Notes: generated by a model not told the origin, from the sequence alone. DNA of 64,000 bases from Ezakiella coagulans (GCF_003096635.1 NZ_QEKV01000003.1:124001-188000); one strand, 5' to 3'; counted from the first letter of the stretch, positions 34,508 to 43,778 are shown. Program-made: numbers and translations.

Positions 34508-37500
34508 TATTTTATCAACTCGTTTCTAAAAGGCATGACGTTTTTCGTGTCCACTCTATTAAGACCGAGATATTCCGCCATCAAATCTCTTGCCATCGGC
34601 CCGGCATTTGAACCCGTTCCACCTTGAAAGAGAACAGAAGCAATAACAATTTCCGGATCATCTGCAGGTGCATAAGAAACAAACCACGCAAAGTCATCAT
34701 AGGGCATATTTGTGTTCGGATTTATCCCCTCTCTTTGTGCAGTACCGGTTTTTGAGCCGGTCTTAATCGGAAAATCTTTGAACACACGTCTACTTGTACC
34801 GACTCGTGATACGAGTTCCATTCCATATTTGATTTGATTAAGTCCATCCGGATTTTTTACATCAATCTTAACCGGATTTTTTTCCGGAAGAAGTACATCC
34901 TGTTGTCCGTCGAATGACTTAACCGAGTCAAATATTGTTACCTTATTCCTTGTTCCACCATTTACTAACGTCGCAATATAATTTGCCATTTGAAGCGTTG
35001 TGAAGTTCGACTGGCCTTGACCGATTGTAACGTTTAATGTGTCGGCAAGACTCCATGGTGCTTGATTTATATAGTCAAATTTTAATACATCGCTCAAGCT
35101 GCGTCTCTCACCTTTCACAGGTGTGCTGCCGTTATATCCCATGTTTTCAAGACGTTTTATAAGTTCCGCACTGGAAAGAGATCTTCCTTCTTCGGCCCAA
35201 TTTGCAATTTCTTTTATATCCTTTTCAACTTCCTCGTCAGTCTTGTCCGTTTCTAAGAAGTTTTTTATATTAGCTCTTAGCCATTTTGCAATATAAAATT
35301 TTGTTGTAAAAACCTTTTGCTCCGCCTCAGGAACCGAACCAACAGTTTCCGGCGGAATATTTATTTCGATGCCTGTCTTTTCATTAAGCCCAAATTCTTC
35401 GGCCGCATTTCTAATATCTTCAATTGAAATATGCGTGCTTATCGGCTTTTCACCTTGTCTTTGATTGTTTCCAAGTGCAAGCGTATAAAAATAGTAGTTG
35501 CACGAATGCTCAATCGCGTGAGCAAGGTCAACATTGCCATGCGATGCCTTTGAAAGCGTGTAAACAAGACACCTGAACTTTGTGTCACCAACCTCAACAT
35601 ATCCGCCATCCCAAATTTTTTCGTATGGATCCAGTCCTTTTTGAAGTCCTGCAAATCCGGTAACCATTTTGAATGTTGAGCCCGGTTGAACTGCTGTTTG
35701 AGTTGCGATGTTGTAAAGAGGTCTTGCTGCAAGCGGATCATTATCATTTTCAGGGAAAAAGTTTTTCCAATCCGACTCATTTATTCCCGTTGCAAAAAGG
35801 TTAGGGTCGTATCCCGGATAACTTGCCATTGCGAGCACTTCACCTGTCTTCGCATTCATTGCGACAACGGCCCCTGCATTACAATTAGAGAACGGTCTCT
35901 TAGTTCCGATCTCTCCATCCATTTGATAGTCGCCCCATTCGCTTTCATAAACTGCACGCCTTCTCACGCGGTCGATTGTCTTTTGGAGATATTCCTCCGC
36001 AAGCGAATTTAGTTTCGAATCGATTGAAAGATAAAGGGTGTTTCCCGGAACGCTTTTGGTTTCGTTTAAAACAGAAGTCGTGTTTCCTATATAGTCGACA
36101 GCGACAGTTTTTTCACCGCTCTTCCCGTGAAGATATTCCTCAAAACTTTCCTCGACTCCCGTCTTTCCGATAAATTCATTTCTATCATATTTTTTATCTT
36201 CTACATATTTTTCAATTTCTTTGTCGGTAGCAATTCTTCCCATATATCCAAGTATATGAGATGCAGTTTGCCCAAGCGGATAGTATCTCACAGGTTCCAA
36301 TGAAACTCTGATCCCGCTTTTTTCTCCGATTTTTTCTTCGATTTTTGCAACCGTATCATCTTTTAGACCGTATGCAAGGTTTACCGGCTTATACGCCCTT
36401 TCACCGAGCTTATAAACAAGGTCATATATGTTTAATATATCCTTCGCCTCATAGTTTGAGATGTCCGGTGAAATAGCATAATAATCTTTTGCCGCCGCTA
36501 AGAGCTCTTCCGCATCAGGAAGATTTGTATCATCATCTCGGTCTTTAAAATATGCTTTAAATCTTGAGTAAAGGTTCTTTGTATTTTTGTCATTAACAAA
36601 CTCAACTTCTTTTGAAACCGAAATTTTTGCATTTATATTTTTCTTTAGAAGCTCGCGTTGAACAATAGGTCTGATTTCTTCTTTTAGTAAAAAATCATCG
36701 ATGACCGTGTCACTTGCCATATTAATTAAGTCTTCAAGCGGATTTTTTGAATCCGTTCCATCATTATATTTGTAAAAAACTCCAGTTTCGTCCTCTGAAA
36801 GATAAATTTCAATATTCTTTGCCTTTCCGCTTTTTTGAACTATTTCAAGAAAAGCTTCGCCCGGAACCATTTTCCCTTCATCGTACAGCGAACTTAAAAT
36901 TTCCTTTAATGCATAACGTTTACCGAGAAATGTAAAAAATGTCTTTGCATCATCTTTTATGCTGAGCTCCGGATAATTTTTGATTAGATTTAACTTGTCG
37001 ATTAAAAGCTCATTTTGATAGCTTATTGAAACCGGCTTCATTCTTATATTTGATATCGTTCCACTTTTCGCTGCGATTTCAAAAAGAATCGCCCTTGCAA
37101 TAGGGTGGTTTAAAATCTTTCTTTTTATTGTCATGTCTGACTTTATGATTTCAAATACAAGTTCTTCCGGCGATAATCCCGCCTTCATTGACTTATCTTT
37201 TATAAATGTGCCGAGTTTAATATCATCAGCCACAAAAACATTGTCCTTTAAAGTAACCGGAAAATCTATATATTTCTCACGAACCGCATTAAGTGCACGT
37301 TGCTTGACATTGAATGAAAAGTGATTTGGAAATCTGTCAAGATTCATTGACGACTCGACAAATTGTCTCAAAACATCTTCATTTTCAAGCTTTTTAACCA
37401 TTATTTCCTGTGGCGATTCCTCACTTGTTTCATACATTTCTTCCTTTGCAAATGTATAATAGTTTAAGTCAAGCGGAAACTCTCCTTGGAAAAATACGCC

Positions 37501-37845
37501 GTCCTCCTCAAGAAGTCTTATAAGTGTCAAAAGTCTTTGATTTCTATTTTTTATTTCCTCTTTGGTCTGGTTAGGACGCATGAGTTCATCTTTTAAAACT
37601 TGAACCGTAAAAGAAGGAATATTCCCGGCAAGAAGTCTCCCATGCCTGTCTCTTATTTCTCCTCTCGGTGCCGTATCATAAATGGTTTTTATTCTTCTAT
37701 TATCCGCAATTTCACGATATTTATCCCCTTCTACAATTGTCATGAAAAAAAGTCGTACAATAAGCACAACAAAAAGAATGGCTGTTCCAATAAAAACAAT
37801 ATCCATTCTCAGTGGAATATTCGCATTGTCGTTTTTATTATTCAT
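34507..37845 (-). CDS. mrdA: Oversized penicillin-binding protein 2 (elongasome transpeptidase)
   Basis: This 1112-residue class B PBP has a transmembrane helix at about 14-36, a pedestal with RGEIRDRHGRLLAGN (61-75), and the transpeptidase motifs STFK (723-726), SCN (781-783) and KTGTAQ (1032-1037). E. coli PBP2 has 633 residues with its active Ser near 330. Here roughly 390 extra residues lie between the N-terminal pedestal part and the catalytic domain (about 80-520). It cross-links lateral-wall peptidoglycan with MreC/MreD, encoded directly upstream. Start and stop share one base with its neighbours. Confidence 0.93.
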   Translation of the reverse strand: MNNKNDNANIPLRMDIVFIGTAILFVVLIVRLFFMTIVEGDKYREIADNRRIKTIYDTAPRGEIRDRHGRLLAGNIPSFTVQVLKDELMRPNQTKEEIKNRNQRLLTLIRLLEEDGVFFQGEFPLDLNYYTFAKEEMYETSEESPQEIMVKKLENEDVLRQFVESSMNLDRFPNHFSFNVKQRALNAVREKYIDFPVTLKDNVFVADDIKLGTFIKDKSMKAGLSPEELVFEIIKSDMTIKRKILNHPIARAILFEIAAKSGTISNIRMKPVSISYQNELLIDKLNLIKNYPELSIKDDAKTFFTFLGKRYALKEILSSLYDEGKMVPGEAFLEIVQKSGKAKNIEIYLSEDETGVFYKYNDGTDSKNPLEDLINMASDTVIDDFLLKEEIRPIVQRELLKKNINAKISVSKEVEFVNDKNTKNLYSRFKAYFKDRDDDTNLPDAEELLAAAKDYYAISPDISNYEAKDILNIYDLVYKLGERAYKPVNLAYGLKDDTVAKIEEKIGEKSGIRVSLEPVRYYPLGQTASHILGYMGRIATDKEIEKYVEDKKYDRNEFIGKTGVEESFEEYLHGKSGEKTVAVDYIGNTTSVLNETKSVPGNTLYLSIDSKLNSLAEEYLQKTIDRVRRRAVYESEWGDYQMDGEIGTKRPFSNCNAGAVVAMNAKTGEVLAMASYPGYDPNLFATGINESDWKNFFPENDNDPLAARPLYNIATQTAVQPGSTFKMVTGFAGLQKGLDPYEKIWDGGYVEVGDTKFRCLVYTLSKASHGNVDLAHAIEHSCNYYFYTLALGNNQRQGEKPISTHISIEDIRNAAEEFGLNEKTGIEINIPPETVGSVPEAEQKVFTTKFYIAKWLRANIKNFLETDKTDEEVEKDIKEIANWAEEGRSLSSAELIKRLENMGYNGSTPVKGERRSLSDVLKFDYINQAPWSLADTLNVTIGQGQSNFTTLQMANYIATLVNGGTRNKVTIFDSVKSFDGQQDVLLPEKNPVKIDVKNPDGLNQIKYGMELVSRVGTSRRVFKDFPIKTGSKTGTAQREGINPNTNMPYDDFAWFVSYAPADDPEIVIASVLFQGGTGSNAGPMARDLMAEYLGLNRVDTKNVMPFRNELIK

Positions 37846-38330
37846 TAATACTCCACCTTTCTGTGTCTTTTACGCATAAAAATCATATAGTAAATTATGG
37901 CTAGAACTATTTGAATCGGGATTTGAAACGAGAATAAATTAAAAAATACCGCTCCCGTTTTTGTTGCAATACCCAAAAACATAAGCCCAAGTCCGTATGA
38001 CAATATATATAAAATTCCTGTCACTGCCGTTACAACTGAAATAACAAATATCGATCTTCTCGTAAATTTTTCTCTCATAGATCCAAGAACAAATGCAATA
38101 GCAACAAAAAGAAGGATTCTAAGTCCAAACGCACGTCTAAAATAGATATCCAAAACAAAGCCTGAAATCGCCGCAAGTGTTATCGCTTCTTTCTTGCCAA
38201 TCGCAAGTGCCATAACAATAATCATAGGCACAAAAAATTCAGGCATCGTCACTTCAGGGAGAAGTCCTGAGAAAAATCCTATTTGCATAAAAAGTGAAAC
38301 CAAACTCACCAGTAAAATTCTTGCAAACAT
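37845..38330 (-). CDS. mreD: Rod shape-determining protein MreD
   Basis: This 161-residue membrane protein has about five hydrophobic segments and the ISGFVLDIYFRRAFGLR pattern of MreD. It lies between mreC and mrdA, sharing one base with each (TAATG-type coupling). It supports the elongasome. No mreB is present in the window. Confidence 0.9.
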   Translation of the reverse strand: MFARILLVSLVSLFMQIGFFSGLLPEVTMPEFFVPMIIVMALAIGKKEAITLAAISGFVLDIYFRRAFGLRILLFVAIAFVLGSMREKFTRRSIFVISVVTAVTGILYILSYGLGLMFLGIATKTGAVFFNLFSFQIPIQIVLAIIYYMIFMRKRHRKVEY

Positions 38331-39154
38331 TATTTCACCACATAAACTCTTCTTAGATGTTTAAAATCTACACCCGGCTTAATATAAACTAGCTTTTTCA
38401 TTTCAGTGTCATCCGTTTCAACTTTTGAAACTTCTCCCACAAAAATATCTTTCTTTATAACTCCACCAAGTCCCGATGTTATAATTTCGTCGCCTACAAT
38501 AACATCACTGTTTTGATCGAACATATAAGCTTTAAGTTCGCCCGACTTCATTCCACTTAAAATTCCGCCATCGCCGCTTCTTAAAGCACGTATGCTCACA
38601 CGAACAGTATCGTCTGTTATTGCAGTAATCTCACTATAATCGCTGTAAACACCCGTTACACGCCCTACAAGTCCCTCCAGAGCATCCGATGTGTTGTCGC
38701 CGGACATAACCACGCTGTCACCCATTTCGACTCCGTCCTTTAGACCCCTGTTTATAGTGAAAACATCGTACCATGAGTTGTTGTTTAAAGACGTTATATC
38801 AGCTGCAATAAGCTCAAAATTTGAAGACTTTATCATGTCATATTCATTTTGAAGTGCCTCGCTTCTTATGACAACTTCTCTAAGCTTTCGATTTTCTTCC
38901 TCGAGTTTTTTCACCTTCAAATTAAGCTCGTCAATATCCTTAATTTCTTCGTCCGAAAGTCCTCCCATCTTCTCTCTTAGAGAACTTCCAATATTTCTGA
39001 AAAATCCCGAAATGGGATTCACAACAGTCGATATCCCTTTACTAATAATGTTATCCTTAGATACATTTTTGTCTACTATAAAAACAAACACAACAAGTGC
39101 AACAAAAATAAGGAATATTATTACATTTTTAAAATATTTATTGTTAAAATTCAT
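38330..39154 (-). CDS. mreC: Rod shape-determining protein MreC
   Basis: This 274-residue protein has an N-terminal transmembrane helix (about 10-27), a coiled coil (DIDELNLKVKKLEEENRKLRE, about 71-91), and a beta-rich domain with NNSWYDVFTINRGLKDGVEMG, VVMSGDN, GLVGRVTGV and IITSGLGGV. It scaffolds PBP2 outside the membrane. Confidence 0.95.
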   Translation of the reverse strand: MNFNNKYFKNVIIFLIFVALVVFVFIVDKNVSKDNIISKGISTVVNPISGFFRNIGSSLREKMGGLSDEEIKDIDELNLKVKKLEEENRKLREVVIRSEALQNEYDMIKSSNFELIAADITSLNNNSWYDVFTINRGLKDGVEMGDSVVMSGDNTSDALEGLVGRVTGVYSDYSEITAITDDTVRVSIRALRSGDGGILSGMKSGELKAYMFDQNSDVIVGDEIITSGLGGVIKKDIFVGEVSKVETDDTEMKKLVYIKPGVDFKHLRRVYVVK

Positions 39155-39171
39155 TGATTTCCTCTTCTAAA

Positions 39172-39984
39172 TTACATATCCCCATGTTGTCTCAGAGAAT
39201 AATAGTTTCCATTTCCAACGACTATATGATCGACAACTTCGATACCGAGAACTTTCCCACACTCGACCATTCTTGAAGTGAGCCTTATGTCATCGCCCGA
39301 AGGAGTTGGATCGCCGCTTGGATGATTGTGTGCAAGCATAATCGATGTCGCTCCTAGTTTTACAGCACGTCTGAATACTTCTCTTGGCATTGCAATGGTT
39401 TGATTTACAGTGCCCTTCGATATTATTTCCTCGTCTAAAAATTTAAAGGTTGAAGTCTTTTTCGCATCATTTTTTAAAATTTCATCGCCATCAAAAATAA
39501 ATCCGTCCTCTGAAACTCTTGCTATATCTTCATTAATTAGACAGTTTTTGTTATTTAAAACAAGCACCATAAAATGTTCTTCTGTGTAGTTTTCAAGCTT
39601 TCGCATGATGTAGTCTGCAGCACTTTTTACAGAGGTCAGTTCTAACATTCCGTCTTTTGCCCTTTCGAGTGCAACTCTGTTTGAAAGCTCAAAAGCCGCC
39701 ATCATGGTAGTAATTTTTTGCTCGCCGAACCCCTTTATATTTTGCAGATCCTGTGCTTCAAGTTGAACGAGTGAAGAAAGTGTTCCACCACCATATTTAA
39801 GAAGCCCTTTACTAAGTTCCAATACATTTAAACCCACTGTTCCCGTTCTTAAAAGAATAGCAAGCAGTTCCCATGGCTCGAGACTCTTTGCTCCCATCTT
39901 CATCATTTTTTCACGTGGCATAAGTTTTTCTGAGTCGACCACAAACTCTGTTAAATCAGTCTTTTCATTACTGTTTTTTGTCAT
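39172..39984 (-). CDS. radC: RadC-family JAB domain protein
   Basis: This 270-residue protein has a helix-hairpin-helix part (QLEAQDLQNIKGFGEQKITTMMAAFEL) and a C-terminal JAB/MPN metalloprotease-like domain with the metal ligands in LAHNHPSGDPTPSGDD. The molecular role of RadC is unsettled. It commonly precedes mreB/C in Firmicutes, as here, and overlaps the preceding gene by 17 bases. Confidence 0.93.
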   Translation of the reverse strand: MTKNSNEKTDLTEFVVDSEKLMPREKMMKMGAKSLEPWELLAILLRTGTVGLNVLELSKGLLKYGGGTLSSLVQLEAQDLQNIKGFGEQKITTMMAAFELSNRVALERAKDGMLELTSVKSAADYIMRKLENYTEEHFMVLVLNNKNCLINEDIARVSEDGFIFDGDEILKNDAKKTSTFKFLDEEIISKGTVNQTIAMPREVFRRAVKLGATSIMLAHNHPSGDPTPSGDDIRLTSRMVECGKVLGIEVVDHIVVGNGNYYSLRQHGDM

Positions 39985-40480
39985 TTAGAATAACTCCCAA
40001 AGTGTTTTTTCTTACGAGTTCATTTACAATAAACCCATTAAGCGTACCTGTAAAAGTTCCTACAATTTCAATCCACGGTAAATAGTGGAAATAAATAAAA
40101 CTGTTTAGTACAAGATATGAAACGGTTACTTGTGAAAAGTTAAAAAAGAAAGCTCCAACCACAGAAACTCCTATATAACTGACACGCGGTTTTAATTTCA
40201 TCGCAATTATCATACCTATAAGTGCAAAAATTCCCGATGGCAAACTATACATTATGCTTGTGAACGAGCCGCCCATAAGTGCTTGCAAAATACTTTTCAT
40301 AAGTACAATAAAAAACACTTCTTTTTTCGAAAAGTATATTAGCCCAACCAAAAGAACTATATTTGAAAACCCAAGTTTCATACCTGGAATCGGAATAAGT
40401 GGCGTAAAAAAATTTTCCAAAAAAGAAATCATACCAGCAATGAGTGCGAAGAGTGCGATTTTTGTAATATTTGTCTTCAT
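39968..40480 (-). CDS. Gx transporter family protein
   Basis: This 170-residue polytopic protein has five to six hydrophobic segments and PIPGMKLGFSNIVLLVGLIYFS. It matches the Gx transporter family, once annotated as heptaprenyl diphosphate synthase component I. It directly follows a NusG-II protein by one base, a common pairing. An ECF-type substrate-binding role is plausible; the substrate is unknown. Confidence 0.85.
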   Translation of the reverse strand: MKTNITKIALFALIAGMISFLENFFTPLIPIPGMKLGFSNIVLLVGLIYFSKKEVFFIVLMKSILQALMGGSFTSIMYSLPSGIFALIGMIIAMKLKPRVSYIGVSVVGAFFFNFSQVTVSYLVLNSFIYFHYLPWIEIVGTFTGTLNGFIVNELVRKNTLGVILNDKKQ

Positions 40481-40481
40481 T

Positions 40482-40841
40482 TTACTTCACCATCATATCT
40501 ATCTTATCCTCATCATCGCCGACAATAGTAACAGTCATGTGATGTGGAATGCAGATGAGACTTGAACCCGACGACTTAATCTTGCCTTGCTTTACAGCGA
40601 GTTGTCTCGGACAGTTCGACTCAAGCATAACAACATAATCCGGTCCTATTTCAATTAAATTTATCCCATATTTCGTTTGAAAAAGTTTCTTTATAGGTTT
40701 ACTTTGAAAATCTTTTCTATATATAACTTCACCATCAACTTTTACTTCGATGCCCGACGCTTCAATCTTTGGGAGCGTAAAAATGGCAGTAACCGAAACA
40801 ACAATGATAGCAAATATAATTATAAAATCTAGTTTTGTCAA
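40482..40841 (-). CDS. NusG domain II-containing protein
   Basis: This is a 119-residue protein with an N-terminal membrane helix (MTKLDFIIIFAIIVVSV...) and a NusG domain II-like beta fold (YVVMLESNCPRQLAVKQGKI; LICIPHHMTVTI). The reading frame is open to a TTG at 40886, but promoter boxes cover that stretch. The TTG at 40841, preceded by GGTGATTG, is preferred. It heads a long operon through the mre genes to the RNase E/G-like gene. Confidence 0.8.
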   Translation of the reverse strand: MTKLDFIIIFAIIVVSVTAIFTLPKIEASGIEVKVDGEVIYRKDFQSKPIKKLFQTKYGINLIEIGPDYVVMLESNCPRQLAVKQGKIKSSGSSLICIPHHMTVTIVGDDEDKIDMMVK

Positions 40842-40857
40842 TACAATCACCGTCTTT

Positions 40858-40886
40858 ATTTTATCATTAATCGAAAGTTTATTCAA
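40858..40886 (-). promoter_or_regulatory. Promoter of the NusG-II/radC/mre operon
   Basis: On the minus strand TTGAAT, 17 bases, TAAAAT, just after the upstream terminator. Confidence 0.65.
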
Positions 40887-40902
40887 GATTATTATGTAAA
40901 TT

Positions 40903-40936
40903 AAAAGTCTTCTCCATTTTACAAGAGAAGACTTTT
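40903..40936 (-). terminator. Terminator of the uracil permease gene
   Basis: AAAAGTCTTCTC and GAGAAGACTTTT form a 12-base-pair stem. Confidence 0.85.
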
Positions 40937-40942
40937 ATTTTG

Positions 40943-42199
40943 CTATTCATTTAATAAATTTAATTTTTTACACATGTAGAAGACGAGTGATAAAACTACT
41001 GCTACAACTGATGCAAGCACCATACCCGAAAGATTTATCGCACCGAATTTCACTGTGAGTCCTGAAAGACCCGTTGTGAAGATTACAGATGTTAAAATTA
41101 GATTTCTTGACACACTGTAGTCAACTTTTTGGTCAACAAGTAGTCTAATTCCGCTTGTGCCAATCATTCCATAGAGGAGGAATGTAACGCCACCGATGAC
41201 GTCTCCCGGAATTGTCGATATGAAAGCACTCAAAGGTCCAATAAATGCCATTATAATAGATATTATCGCAGCTCCTCCGATAACTTCTACAGAATAAACC
41301 CCTGTGATTGCCATAACTCCGATATTTTCACCGTATGTTGTCGTAGGAACTCCACCTACAAGACCGGAGAGTGCAGTTGAAAAGTTATCGGCAAAGATTG
41401 AGCGGTGAAGACCAGGATCTTTAATAAGATCTCGACCGATAATATTTGATGTTACTACTTGGTGTGAAATGTGCTCCGACAAAATTACCAAAACTACCGG
41501 AAGCATTGTTAATATTGATTCAATGTTGAATTTTGCAAAATGGAAATCCGGCATTGTAAAAAGTTTTGCTTCATAAACCGGTGTGAAGTCCACCATGCCC
41601 AGAGCAACTGCCGTGATATATCCTGCAATTATCGCAATGAGGATTGGAACCGTTGCAAGGAGCTTTCTAAATAAAACTGAACCGAATACTGCGACAAGCA
41701 CAGTTACCAAAAATACAACCAAGTGTTTAGTGCTGTAGTTATCGGTCAAGATTTCTGCTCCTATAGCTCCACCCCTTATTGTTAGTCCTACAAGTTCGAA
41801 ACCTATAAGTGCAACAACGGAACCCATTGCTGCAGGTGGAAGAACAATATCAATCCAACTCGTGCCGTATTTGTAAATAATCGCCGCTATAATCATACCT
41901 ATAATTCCGACCGCCACAAAGGCACCTCCGGCGTATTCAAAACCCATTTGATTAATTATTACTGCACCCGGTGCCAAAAATGCAAAACTACTTCCAAGAT
42001 ATGCCGGTGCTTTTCCCTTTGTAACCGCAATAAAAATCAGAGTGCCAATTCCGTTCATAAAAAGAACAATTGCCGGATTTATTCCGAAAATAATCGGAAC
42101 CAAAACCGATGCTCCGAACATAGCAAAAGTGTGCTGAATTGATAACGGAACCAATAATTTCCCCGGGACTCTTTCGTCTACTTGATAAACCTTTCTCAT
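40943..42199 (-). CDS. uraA: Uracil/xanthine permease (NCS2 family)
   Basis: This 418-residue membrane protein has about 14 hydrophobic segments, LVPLSIQHTFAMFGASVLVP, the VGGVPTTTYGENIGVMAITGVYS block, and GMIGTSGIRLL, closest to UraA/PyrP uracil permeases. It imports uracil by proton symport; xanthine is an alternative substrate. The ATG at 42199 (MRKVYQVDERV) has AAAGGAG five bases upstream; an ATG at 42214 precedes that site and is less likely. A 22-codon ORF lies in its leader. Confidence 0.93.
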   Translation of the reverse strand: MRKVYQVDERVPGKLLVPLSIQHTFAMFGASVLVPIIFGINPAIVLFMNGIGTLIFIAVTKGKAPAYLGSSFAFLAPGAVIINQMGFEYAGGAFVAVGIIGMIIAAIIYKYGTSWIDIVLPPAAMGSVVALIGFELVGLTIRGGAIGAEILTDNYSTKHLVVFLVTVLVAVFGSVLFRKLLATVPILIAIIAGYITAVALGMVDFTPVYEAKLFTMPDFHFAKFNIESILTMLPVVLVILSEHISHQVVTSNIIGRDLIKDPGLHRSIFADNFSTALSGLVGGVPTTTYGENIGVMAITGVYSVEVIGGAAIISIIMAFIGPLSAFISTIPGDVIGGVTFLLYGMIGTSGIRLLVDQKVDYSVSRNLILTSVIFTTGLSGLTVKFGAINLSGMVLASVVAVVLSLVFYMCKKLNLLNE

Positions 42200-42220
42200 A
42201 TTTTCTCCTTTCATCTCGCT

Positions 42221-42289
42221 TTATCTTAGTAAAGCTTCGATATCAAAATTTTTTTGTTCCAACGGAACTCTCCCGAATGCTTCGGGCAT
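42221..42289 (-). CDS. Possible leaderless 22-codon leader peptide before uraA
   Basis: The ORF reads MPEAFGRVPL...DIEALLR and stops 21 bases before the uraA start. Its ATG lies seven bases after the -10 box, so the mRNA would start almost at the ATG. The same bases form two hairpins, CCCGAA-GCA-TTCGGG and GTTCC-GTT-GGAAC, followed by AAAAAAATTTT. It may be a regulatory peptide, a protein-like coincidence within a structured leader, or both. Confidence 0.4.
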   Translation of the reverse strand: MPEAFGRVPLEQKNFDIEALLR

Positions 42290-42296
42290 TTTTTCT

Positions 42297-42325
42297 ATTA
42301 TACTCGAAATAAATTCTAATGTCAA
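42297..42325 (-). promoter_or_regulatory. Promoter of uraA
   Basis: On the minus strand a perfect TTGACA, 17 bases, TATAAT. Confidence 0.85.
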
Positions 42326-42344
42326 TAAAAATCTAAAAATTTTT

Positions 42345-42372
42345 TTTAAAAAAATAGAGCCATAAGGCTCTA
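42345..42372 (-). terminator. Terminator of the cvfB operon
   Basis: On the minus strand TAGAGCC/GGCTCTA with a four-base loop is followed by TTTTTTT; it overlaps nothing coding. Confidence 0.85.
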
Positions 42373-42375
42373 AAA

Positions 42376-42897
42376 TTACATGGTTTTAATTTTATCTTCA
42401 ATCGCTTCTTTCAAAGTTTTTCCGTCAAATGTAACTTCACCGGTGCCGCCGAAAATATCAACTGCGATTTTAAAGAAGTTTACAACAAGATTGTTGCCCA
42501 CAACTTTAAAGAAGTCTGTTGTTCCGGGAACAAAAATAACGTTCACTTCGTCATATCCGGATTTCGTCGAAAGATTAGCTTCATCTTCTTGAAGATTAAG
42601 TTGCTTCATAGGGGCAATCATGGCCTCCATAACTCCCAAGTCTTCCATCATCCACATATTATTGTTCCAAAAACGTTTGTCTCTTTTGCTTCCGCCGTTT
42701 AAAAGTTCTCTGTTGGAAATAGCAGACAAAACACTTCTTACCCCTTCTTCTTTGAATTCATCGTCATAAATGAGTTTCATTTCAGGTCTTTCTGCAACCG
42801 AAATAATATAAGGTTCTGCAACCTTTTCCTTTTCCGCTACCGATGACCAAAAGAAGATCATCATTTCAACTACTTCCGTATTAATATTAATCTTCAT
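42376..42897 (-). CDS. Conserved-looking hypothetical protein
   Basis: About 173 residues, family not recognised. It lacks a signal peptide or membrane helix. Notable segments are RFWNNNMWMMEDLGVMEAMIAPMKQLN and the C-terminal GTGEVTFDGKTLKEAIEDKIKTM. The start is uncertain: a TTG overlapping the cvfB stop is two bases from AGGAG, while the ATG at 42897 is about 14 bases from it. The frame is closed by a strong terminator and shares a promoter with cvfB, so it is very likely real. Confidence 0.7.
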   Translation of the reverse strand: MKININTEVVEMMIFFWSSVAEKEKVAEPYIISVAERPEMKLIYDDEFKEEGVRSVLSAISNRELLNGGSKRDKRFWNNNMWMMEDLGVMEAMIAPMKQLNLQEDEANLSTKSGYDEVNVIFVPGTTDFFKVVGNNLVVNFFKIAVDIFGGTGEVTFDGKTLKEAIEDKIKTM

Positions 42898-42898
42898 A

Positions 42899-43699
42899 TT
42901 AATCTTCAACTCTCCTAACTTCTACCGGGCCAACCTCTATGAGCCCTTGTTTTAATAATCTTCCGCAAGCTCTCTTGAATGCTTGCTTGGACAAACCGGT
43001 AACTTCAAAAATTTCTTCCGGTGACGACTTATCACCGATTGAAAGCCTCCCGGTTTTCATCAGTCCATCCATTATAATAACACTATCTTTGTCAATTTGC
43101 AAATGCGAGCGCTCTCTTTTTGTGAGCGAGATTTTTCCGTCAGGAAGCACATATTTCACTCGAAATTTCTCCTTATCTCCGACTTCATAACCCCTTGTCA
43201 TTTCATTTGCATCAAGTCTTGCATCGATGTCTTCATCGACAACTCCGAAAACTCCAAGTCCTTGTCGCACGCTGTAAATCGTGGCAATAACCTCGTCATT
43301 TTCAACATAGTTGTGGCTGTTTGAAACATGATCACTTATCCTCATTGAGCCGAAAAGCCTGTCTTTTCTGTCGCGCATTACTTTTACGACAACTCTGTCC
43401 CCAGGCTTAACTTTTCCTGTAGTTTCAGCAAATGGCATAAATAAATCGTCTGCACCGAATGTGTCTAGGAAAAATCCCACACGTGATTTTTCTTTTACTC
43501 TTAAAGTTAAAACTCGACCATCCTCAACCTTATTTTCGCTCAAAATAGCGATATTATTTTTCTTGTCCACTACGGTTATTTCAATTTTATCTCCGATTTT
43601 TATATCACGTGAGAAACCGCCTCTTAAAATACTATATGTTTTGGAATCGCAAGTTACAACCATTCCTTCGTTTGTAAAACGACTTACTTCTGCTATCAT
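42899..43699 (-). CDS. cvfB: CvfB-type S1 RNA-binding protein
   Basis: This 266-residue protein has tandem S1-like domains (GVFGVVDEDIDARLDANEMT; KVKPGDRVVVKVMRDRKDRLFGSMRIS) and a C-terminal winged-helix part (SPEEIFEVTGLSKQAFKRACGRLLKQGLI). This is the CvfB/YitL layout, known to affect virulence genes in Staphylococcus. The start follows GAGGTGG. A TATAAT lies about 20 bases upstream. Confidence 0.9.
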   Translation of the reverse strand: MIAEVSRFTNEGMVVTCDSKTYSILRGGFSRDIKIGDKIEITVVDKKNNIAILSENKVEDGRVLTLRVKEKSRVGFFLDTFGADDLFMPFAETTGKVKPGDRVVVKVMRDRKDRLFGSMRISDHVSNSHNYVENDEVIATIYSVRQGLGVFGVVDEDIDARLDANEMTRGYEVGDKEKFRVKYVLPDGKISLTKRERSHLQIDKDSVIIMDGLMKTGRLSIGDKSSPEEIFEVTGLSKQAFKRACGRLLKQGLIEVGPVEVRRVED

Positions 43700-43753
43700 T
43701 TAACCACCTCGTATATATTATAACATTTAAAATTTGAAAATAAAAGAGTAAAT

Positions 43754-43778
43754 GAAAAGAACCGATAAAAATCGGTTC
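43754..43778 (-). terminator. Terminator of the alkaline phosphatase gene
   Basis: GAACCGAT/ATCGGTTC with a four-base loop is followed by TTTTC on the minus strand. Confidence 0.85.

Noticed and set aside
42200-42330. PyrR-binding or purine riboswitch in the uraA leader
   Set aside because: Neither the PyrR consensus loop nor the purine aptamer core is present; only two short hairpins and a small ORF.
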